Positions 25,648 to 32,586 of a stretch of 32,586 nucleotides of DNA are shown here, piece by piece. A model generated the notes under the pieces. The model was given only the letters and a program-made list of their open reading frames with translations. It was not told the DNA's origin and ran no database searches. The translations under genes and the position numbers were made by a program. Positions within the stretch are counted from its first letter, which is position 1. Every line of letters begins with the position of its first letter. The stretch is from positions 1-32,586 of the forward strand of contig JAJRPR010000123.1 of assembly GCA_024280655.1 (NCBI GenBank), in the 5' to 3' direction. This DNA comes from Alphaproteobacteria bacterium. GTDB lineage: Bacteria; Pseudomonadota; Alphaproteobacteria; Rhizobiales; Devosiaceae.

Positions 25648-27045
25648 ATGAAATTTATCTCAACACGAGGCTTAGCGCCAGATTTAGGCTTTTGCGATAG
25701 CGTACTTGCAGGGCTTGCAAATGATGGCGGTCTCTACTTACCGCAACAATGGCCGCAAATATCCTCTAAAGAAATTGCCTCTTTTGCCAATCTTTCTTTT
25801 AGTGAAATTGCTTTTGCTATTATTTCTCGTTTTGTAGACAATGAAATAGATGAAAAAACTTTGCAAAAAATGATAAATGCCTCTTATGCAAATTTTGATC
25901 ATCCATCAGTAACACCCCTAAAGGAAATTGAGAGCGGCCATTTTGTGCTTGAGCTTTTTCATGGGCCAACTCTCGCTTTCAAAGATGTTGCAATGCAATT
26001 TTTAGCACGATTGATAGATGATATTCTTGTTAAACGCTCACGTCGTGCGACAATCATTGGCGCAACTTCTGGTGATACTGGCTCTGCTGCCATTGAGGCG
26101 TTTAAGGGTCGTGACAATGTAGATATTTTTATCCTTCATCCATTAGGGCGCACCTCTGAAATTCAGCGAAAGCAAATGACTAGTGTAATTGAAAACAATA
26201 TTTTCAATATAGCAATCGAAGGGAATTTTGACGATTGTCAAAATATTGTAAAAGCATTATTTGCCGATGAAAAATTCCGTCAAACAACTAATCTATCTGG
26301 TGTAAATTCTATTAATTGGGGACGGATTTTAGCGCAAATTACCTATTATTTCAAAGCGGCAAGTGATTTAGGAGCGCCACATAAGCAGATTGACTTCACT
26401 GTTCCAACTGGAAATTTTGGTGATGTTTTTGCAGGATTTGCGGCTAAAAAAATGGGACTTCCAATAAGAAAACTTATTATTGCAACCAACGAAAATGATA
26501 TTTTAGCACGTACATTAAAAACTGGGCGCTATGAAACAAATATCGTTCAAGCCACCAGTTCACCCTCAATGGACATTCAAATTTCATCTAATTTTGAGCG
26601 ATTACTATTTGAGGCACTAAATAGAGATGGCGCTAAAGTTCGTGCATTAATGAATTCTCTTAAACAATCAGGCAGCTTTTCTTTACCCAAAGATGCCCTT
26701 GATTATATCAAACAAGATTTCTTGGCGTTAAGCGCCAACCAAAATGCAGTTGATGCTACAATGGCCAGCACTCTTAAGAAATCAAACTATCTTTTAGACC
26801 CTCATAGCGCAGTAGCTGTAAATGTTGCGCAAACCCTTAAAGACAAGCATATTTCAATGATCTCTTTAGCAACCGCCCACCCTGCTAAATTTCCCAAAGC
26901 AGTAGAAAAGGCGACAGGACAATCACCACAACTCCCAGATTTTTTATCAGATCTTTTGCAAAGAGAAGAAAAAATGCAGATATTGCAAAATGATGTGAGT
27001 GAAATCAAACAATATATTAATCAGCACACTCGTGTTAACAAATAA
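25648..27045 (+). CDS. thrC: threonine synthase
   Basis: MKFISTRGLAPDLGFCDSVLAGLANDGGLYLP; FHGPTLAFKDVAMQF; IGATSGDTGSAAIEAF. ORF track start 25582; in-frame ATG 25648 gives the canonical N-terminus. Confidence 0.95.
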   Translation: MKFISTRGLAPDLGFCDSVLAGLANDGGLYLPQQWPQISSKEIASFANLSFSEIAFAIISRFVDNEIDEKTLQKMINASYANFDHPSVTPLKEIESGHFVLELFHGPTLAFKDVAMQFLARLIDDILVKRSRRATIIGATSGDTGSAAIEAFKGRDNVDIFILHPLGRTSEIQRKQMTSVIENNIFNIAIEGNFDDCQNIVKALFADEKFRQTTNLSGVNSINWGRILAQITYYFKAASDLGAPHKQIDFTVPTGNFGDVFAGFAAKKMGLPIRKLIIATNENDILARTLKTGRYETNIVQATSSPSMDIQISSNFERLLFEALNRDGAKVRALMNSLKQSGSFSLPKDALDYIKQDFLALSANQNAVDATMASTLKKSNYLLDPHSAVAVNVAQTLKDKHISMISLATAHPAKFPKAVEKATGQSPQLPDFLSDLLQREEKMQILQNDVSEIKQYINQHTRVNK

Positions 27046-27068
27046 TAGCATATTAGAGGGGCTAGATA

Positions 27069-28330
27069 TTGAAAGTTACAACTACGAAATTAGATAATGG
27101 TATTGTCGTCTTGAGTGATAATATGGAGCATCTTGAAAGCGCTTCGCTTGGCATTTGGGTGAAATCAGGCTCTCGTTTTGAAAATGAGAACGAGCATGGA
27201 ATTTCTCATTTACTTGAACATATGGCATTTAAGGGCACAAAAACCCGTAACGCAAAACAAATTGCTGAGCAAATTGAAAATGTGGGCGGCGAATTAAACG
27301 CAGCAACTTCCATTGAGCATACTGGATATTTCGCTCGCACCTTAAAAGAAGATACTGGTCTTGCCGCTGAAATTCTTTCGGATATTTTGCAAAATTCTTT
27401 ATTTGAAGAAACGGAATTAAGTCGAGAAAAACAAGTTATCGTACAAGAAATAGGCGCATCTCACGATGATCCTGATGATCAAACCTTTGATATGTTCCTA
27501 TCAACCGCCTATCCTAATCAGCCTATTGGGCGACCGATTCTTGGCACTGTTAAGTCGGTTTGTGACTTCACTCCAAACGCCATTCGCTCTTATTTACATA
27601 ATAATTATGTTGGTGATCGCATGATCGTTGCAACAGCTGGCAAAATTGACCATGATGGCTTAGTAAAGATAATAGAAAAGCAATTCGCAGACCTTCGTTC
27701 AACTAGCTCAAAACAACCAAAAAAGCAAACTATATTGGTGGCGATGCACGCCAAACCTCAAAACACGAACAGGCGCATATTATTTTAGGCATTGAGGGGC
27801 GCGCATATAATTCTGATGGTTATTATGCCACGCTAATATTGGCAAAAATATTGGGCGGAGGTATGAGTTCACGCCTATTTCAAGAATTACGTGAAAAGCG
27901 TGGGCTTTGTTATTCAATTTATGCGTTTCACTGGGCGTTTGCCGATAGCGGAATATTAGGCGTTGCTAGCGCAACAGGCCCTGAGCAAGTAGCTGAATTA
28001 GTCCCTGTAATTATTGAAGAATTAAAAAAAGTCACACAAAATATCACACAAGAAGAAGTCACAAAAGTTCGCAATCAAATTAGGGCTGGTCTATTAATGT
28101 CATTAGAAAGCCCAACAGCAAGATCTGGCCAATTAGCACGCCAGCAAATATTGTTCGGCCGCCCCGTTGCCATGCAAGAAACGCTTGAGCGCATCAACAA
28201 AATAGACGCAAAAAGAGTAAAACAAATAGCCTTAGAATTAATTCAAGATGCCAAGCCAACCGTCGCGGCATTAGGGCCAATAGAAAAAATGCCAGACTAT
28301 CAAACTATAAAACAACATTTTGCTTCATGA
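27069..28330 (+). CDS. M16 family zinc peptidase (processing-peptidase-like), encoded in two frames (27069..27788 and 27839..28330)
   Basis: HLLEHMAFKGT (HxxEH) in the first ORF; ILGGGMSSRLFQELREKRGLCYSIYAFHWAFADSGILGV in the second. The -1 frame reads ANYIGGDARQTSKHEQAHIILGIEGRAYNSDGYYATLILAKILGGG, bridging both parts. Confidence 0.88.
27719..27725 (+). promoter_or_regulatory. Candidate -1 ribosomal frameshift slippery heptamer A AAA AAG
   Basis: Zero frame CCA AAA AAG CAA; -1 slip continues GCA AAC TAT ATT GGT GGC GAT. Downstream hairpin TGGCG-ATGCA-CGCCA at 27739-27753. Confidence 0.4.
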
Positions 28331-28968
28331 TTTCAATATTCTCCAACCTATTTAGCTCTTCTCCAACTCCAACATTTTCTAATAATAATGTTTTCTTACG
28401 CTTCGCTCAAAAAAATGATTATAAAGAATGGAGCTCCTTACGTTTAAAAAACATGGATTACCTTGCCCCATTTGAGCCAAAATGGCATAAGAGCGATCTA
28501 AGCGAAAGCGCATTTATAAAGCGGCTTTCCCATTATAAAAACCACGCAAAAACACGAACTGAGTTTCAGTTTTTTATTTTCACCCAAAATAAAGAAATAA
28601 AAACACTGGCGGGTGCAATTAGTCTTTCAAATATTCGTTATAATGCTGCACGCCATGTAACTTTAGGATATTGGGTAAGCGAAGAAGAAAGTAATAAGGG
28701 AATAATAAGTAAATCAGTAAGTCTTATTTTACCCTTCATTTTCAATTCTTTAGAATTAATACGTGTTCATGCGGCCTGCCTGCCTCATAATATTGCATCA
28801 CGTAAATTATTAGAAAAGAACAATTTTGAAGAAGAAGGTTATAGCAAGGATTATTTACAAATAAATGGCATTTGGCAAGATCATGTGCTTTATGCGCTAA
28901 CAAGAGAAAAATATTTATCTCTAAATACTTGTGAAACCGACAAAACAGCGTTACCAAAAGAATATTGA
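28327..28968 (+). CDS. GNAT family N-acetyltransferase (RimJ/RimL-like)
   Basis: VTLGYWVSEEESNKGIISKSV ... LIRVHAACLPHNIASRKLLEKNNFEEEGYSKDYLQINGIWQDHVLYAL. Confidence 0.9.
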   Translation: MISIFSNLFSSSPTPTFSNNNVFLRFAQKNDYKEWSSLRLKNMDYLAPFEPKWHKSDLSESAFIKRLSHYKNHAKTRTEFQFFIFTQNKEIKTLAGAISLSNIRYNAARHVTLGYWVSEEESNKGIISKSVSLILPFIFNSLELIRVHAACLPHNIASRKLLEKNNFEEEGYSKDYLQINGIWQDHVLYALTREKYLSLNTCETDKTALPKEY

Positions 28969-28992
28969 TAAGCTAAGGGTATCTATTCATTA

Positions 28993-31881
28993 ATGTCTAT
29001 TATTAAGTCCATATTATTTTCTATATTTTTCTGGATCATTGGCTCTTTGGCATCAATTGCCTTTGAAGTTATAAAAGTTCCAGACTCAGTTAATGCCATT
29101 AATTTACGTGCTGGTGTTGATATTGTTGAGGGAAACAATGCAAAAGTACAATTAACTACTGCTGCTGGTGAAGACGGCATTATTCGTCGGATTGAAGTAT
29201 TAGCGATTGATGAAAATACCAACCCAAAATGGGCTTTATTTGCACTAAAAAATGAAAGCAATGTACAAATTGAGCGTTTATTGGTTGCGCCATTTTTTAG
29301 CCTTTCAAATTCAAAAATACTAAATCCAGATTTAGGTGCTAGTCGCATTAATTTTTTAACTGCAAGTCATGGGCTTAGACCAAAGCGTGTAACTGATTAT
29401 GAGGCTGATGTTTTCTCTATCACTATCGATCCCGGCTCAAGTGTTACCTATATTGCTGAACTAACTGAAGGGGCATTGCCTAATCTTTATTTATGGAAAC
29501 CCGACGCTTATCGTGATTACATAAATTCTTTTACTTTGTTTAGAGGTACAGTTCTTGGAATTGCTGGTTTGGCCGCTGTATTCCTTTCAATCATGTTTGT
29601 TGTTAAAGGACGTGGTATTTTCCCTGCTACCGCAGCTTTTGCTTGGGCAGTGCTAGTATATTTGTTAATTGATTTTGGTGTAATGGGGCGTTTAATTGGA
29701 GTTGGCAACGGCTCAATGCAGACCTTTAGAGCGGCAGCTGAGGCAGGGTTGGCTACAACTTTATTTGCTTTTTTATTCATATATCTAAACCTACATCGAT
29801 GGCATTTGCGTTTTATTCATCTAGCATTAGCGCTGTTAGTTATTTTTATAGCGCTATTTGCAACCGCATTTTTTGAACCAAATATCGCTGCCACTATTTC
29901 TCGTCTTGCCCTTTTACTTGTAGGTATTACTGGTCTGTTTTTAATTATAGCACTCGCCATTCGGGGCTATGATAGAGCAGTGTTATTATTACCTACGTGG
30001 ATAGTATATCTTGCGTGGTTATTTTATGCTTGGATGGTTATTGATGGGCAGATTTCAAATGATATTGCCCAACCAGCGGTTGCTGGCGGGTTAGTTTTAA
30101 TAGTTATGCGTATTGGTTTTACTGCCATACAGCACGCATTTGCTGATGGGCAAGTTTCAATAGGCAGCGTTTCTGAAATTGAGCGCCGAGCTCTTGCGAT
30201 TACTGGCAGCGGAGATTTTGTATTTGATTGGAATATTGATCGTGACAGGGTTTCTGTTTCAAACGAGTTATCAACACGTCTTGGCACTAGGGTTGGTGCA
30301 TTACAAGGAGCAATAAAACGCTGGCTTGATAGGGTGCACCCCAACGACAAAGACAGATTTAGAACTTCGCTTGATACATTAATTGAGTTAAAGCGTGGCA
30401 AAATAAATACTGAAATAAGGCTCTTACATAGCGATAATTCTTATCGCACTTTTCAGTTAAAAATAAAACCTGTTCTAAGTAGCACTGGCCAAGTGTCTCG
30501 CATCGTGGGAACTTTGCAAGATATATCCCATGAGAGTGCCGCTCGTGAGCGCCTATTACATGATAGTGTTTATGATAGTCTCACAGGCTTGCCAAACAAG
30601 GAATTATTTTTTGATAGATTAGAGCGCGCCCTAATTCGCTCTCGCTCTGGAGGCAGAGCTAAGCCTGCAGTTTTTTTAATTGATATTGATAGGTTTTCAG
30701 ACCTTGATGAAAGCATTGGCTTAAGCGCATCAGATTCTGTTTTATTAGCAACATCACGACGCATTGCACGTCTATTGCAACCACTTGATAGTGTCGCTCG
30801 TATCAATGGAGATCAATTTGCTGTTCTATTAGCAAGCCAACAAAAAGCCGCCGATATTGCTAAAGTTGCAGAACAAATACGAAAAGCCATGCGAATGAAA
30901 TTTAACTTTGGACAAAGGGATATTGCTCTAACAGTTTCTATTGGTGTCACAATTTTTGATAATAGCGATGCAGATGCCAAACAGATATTAAATGATGCAG
31001 AATTAGCAATGTACTATGCTAAGCGGCATGGGGGTGATAGAATTGAAGCTTATCGGGCTTCTGCACGTTCAATAAAAGTTCACTCAAGCACTAATGAAGA
31101 AGATTTAGCCAATGGCTTGTTAAAAAACGAGTTTCTCATCCACTATCAACCAATTATGGATATTCACTCAAACACTATTGTTGGCGCTGAGGCTCTATTG
31201 CGTTGGCAACATTCCTCAAGAGGATTGGTAAAGCCTGATGAATTTATTCCACTAGCTGAGCGCACAGGGCAAATTGAAACGCTTGGTAAATTAGCTATTG
31301 AACTTGCAGCAAAGCAAACACAAAAATGGAGTGAAGAATTTCCCCTAAATGAAGATTTCTTCGTTTCAATAAATCTTTCACCTCGCCAATTAGCTAACGA
31401 GAATATGCTAGCCAATATGAGGGCGATGGTTTTGCAATATTCCACTATTATAAAACATCTCAAATTAGAAATAACTGAAACTCAGATTATGTCTAATGCT
31501 GAACACTCATCTTATATGTTAGAAAAGTTAAAATCGATGGGATTTAGACTTGCCTTAGATGATTTTGGCACGGGCTATTCTTCGCTATCATATTTACACC
31601 GTTTTCCATTTGACACCATAAAAATTCCAGCACCATTTGTGCAAATAGGTAATGAAGAGCGTCTAACTCGCACACAAACACCTATTATTAGATCAGTCCT
31701 TTCGCTTGCTAAAGAATTAGATATGAACGTGATTGCCGAAGGCGTTGAAACACAACAAGAATTAAAACGCCTAATCTCACTTGATTGCAAATATGCTCAG
31801 GGTTATATTTTTGGAGCTCCTATGAGCTATAATGAGTTTCACAAAAAACTAGCAGCTCAATTTGCAAAGACAAAGCGATAA
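28993..31881 (+). CDS. Membrane-anchored PAS-GGDEF-EAL protein (likely c-di-GMP phosphodiesterase)
   Basis: Multiple N-terminal TMs; PAS region; degenerate GGDEF (ARINGDQFAVLL); intact EAL (GAEALLRWQH, SINLSPRQL, LEITET, LDDFGTGYSSLSYL, AEGVET, YAQGYIFGAP). Confidence 0.92.
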   Translation: MSIIKSILFSIFFWIIGSLASIAFEVIKVPDSVNAINLRAGVDIVEGNNAKVQLTTAAGEDGIIRRIEVLAIDENTNPKWALFALKNESNVQIERLLVAPFFSLSNSKILNPDLGASRINFLTASHGLRPKRVTDYEADVFSITIDPGSSVTYIAELTEGALPNLYLWKPDAYRDYINSFTLFRGTVLGIAGLAAVFLSIMFVVKGRGIFPATAAFAWAVLVYLLIDFGVMGRLIGVGNGSMQTFRAAAEAGLATTLFAFLFIYLNLHRWHLRFIHLALALLVIFIALFATAFFEPNIAATISRLALLLVGITGLFLIIALAIRGYDRAVLLLPTWIVYLAWLFYAWMVIDGQISNDIAQPAVAGGLVLIVMRIGFTAIQHAFADGQVSIGSVSEIERRALAITGSGDFVFDWNIDRDRVSVSNELSTRLGTRVGALQGAIKRWLDRVHPNDKDRFRTSLDTLIELKRGKINTEIRLLHSDNSYRTFQLKIKPVLSSTGQVSRIVGTLQDISHESAARERLLHDSVYDSLTGLPNKELFFDRLERALIRSRSGGRAKPAVFLIDIDRFSDLDESIGLSASDSVLLATSRRIARLLQPLDSVARINGDQFAVLLASQQKAADIAKVAEQIRKAMRMKFNFGQRDIALTVSIGVTIFDNSDADAKQILNDAELAMYYAKRHGGDRIEAYRASARSIKVHSSTNEEDLANGLLKNEFLIHYQPIMDIHSNTIVGAEALLRWQHSSRGLVKPDEFIPLAERTGQIETLGKLAIELAAKQTQKWSEEFPLNEDFFVSINLSPRQLANENMLANMRAMVLQYSTIIKHLKLEITETQIMSNAEHSSYMLEKLKSMGFRLALDDFGTGYSSLSYLHRFPFDTIKIPAPFVQIGNEERLTRTQTPIIRSVLSLAKELDMNVIAEGVETQQELKRLISLDCKYAQGYIFGAPMSYNEFHKKLAAQFAKTKR

Positions 31882-31920
31882 GCTTAATTCAAAACCTGCT
31901 TATATTTTTACACAAAGAAC

Positions 31921-32502
31921 CTAAGCATTTCCTGATACTGGGCTTAATGAAGCCCGAGTTGCCCCTATCTGTTTAAGCGCTCTATCATATCGTTTGCTAG
32001 TTGGAGTATTAAACAATAATTCATCACTATATTTTGTAATTAACCAGCCATTTTGTTTTAACTCATCTTCTAACTGCCCAGAACTCCAACCACAATATCC
32101 TAAAGCTAGTAATGAGTTTTTTGGCGCAGGCCCAAAAGCTAAAGATTTAAGAATATCGCTGGAAGCTGTTAGGCATATTTTCTCATCAATTTGAAATGTG
32201 TTATCTGTGAAGGTGCAATCACTTGAATGCAAAACAAAACCCCGCCCCTGATCAACAGGCCCTCCACGAAATATTTCTTTAGATTGAATATTACTTGGTA
32301 TATTTATCAATTCCTCTGGCTCACCCAAATTCATTTGCTCAAGAATATCGCTAAATTGCATGCCATCAATTAGATTATTTATCACCAAGCCCATCGCCCC
32401 ACTTTCATTGTGCGAAACAAGAAAGATAATAGTCTCATAAAATCTATCGTCCCCCATTTCAGGAGTTGCAACAAGTAACTGCCCTTTAAGCGAATTTGGC
32501 AT
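31921..32502 (-). CDS. YqgE/AlgH family protein
   Basis: SLKGQLLVATPEMGDDRFYETIIFLVSHNESGAMGLVINNLI; FRGGPVDQGRGFVLHSSD; LGYCGWSSGQLEDELKQNGWL. ORF track start 32529; MPNSLKGQ at 32502 is preferred. Confidence 0.93.
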   Translation of the reverse strand: MPNSLKGQLLVATPEMGDDRFYETIIFLVSHNESGAMGLVINNLIDGMQFSDILEQMNLGEPEELINIPSNIQSKEIFRGGPVDQGRGFVLHSSDCTFTDNTFQIDEKICLTASSDILKSLAFGPAPKNSLLALGYCGWSSGQLEDELKQNGWLITKYSDELLFNTPTSKRYDRALKQIGATRASLSPVSGNA

Positions 32503-32586
32503 CAAATTACTCCAAATAATGATTATCAATATGATAATAAGAATTAAGGCATAAAATCATGTCTATTAAAAGCCTTAATCACAAAA

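Noticed and set aside
29517-31790. Multiple minus-strand ORFs beneath the GGDEF/EAL gene
   Set aside because: Antisense shadow ORFs; the plus-strand protein is a complete multidomain match.
1-32586. Genome-wide amber recoding to explain the TRAP TAG
   Set aside because: TAG terminates other clearly complete proteins here (TAXI binding protein ends ...NGLD-TAG), so TAG works as a stop.

Overview
AT-rich alphaproteobacterial chromosome segment; gene content and order resemble Rhizobiales, but the taxon is inferred. Left to right it contains: a TAXI-TRAP transporter; a gluconeogenic cluster (fbp, fba, pckA) with a LacI-family regulator and twin perfect palindromic operators upstream of pckA; an MscS channel; an accessory stretch (AMP-dependent acyl synthetase, lipoprotein, nucleoside-deoxyribosyltransferase-like protein, several palindromic repeats); leuA; the propionyl-CoA/methylmalonyl-CoA pathway (mce, mutase, pccA, RidA, HNH, pccB); MATE and IalB; then SURF1, thrC, M16 peptidase, GNAT, GGDEF/EAL and YqgE. 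Most notable observations: (1) the M16 peptidase is split by a -1 shift lying exactly on an in-phase canonical A AAA AAG slippery heptamer; (2) an unlisted 38-aa leucine-rich leader ORF upstream of leuA; (3) a GC-rich duplicated repeat inserted in frame inside an acyl-synthetase gene; (4) two identical GCATACGTATGC-core operators upstream of pckA; (5) three genes interrupted by four single-base losses in coding-strand A-runs, plus an in-frame amber codon in the TRAP permease. Point 5 means sequencing or assembly error must be excluded before recoding is claimed. All calls are by eye from the sequence and the supplied ORF track; no searches were run.
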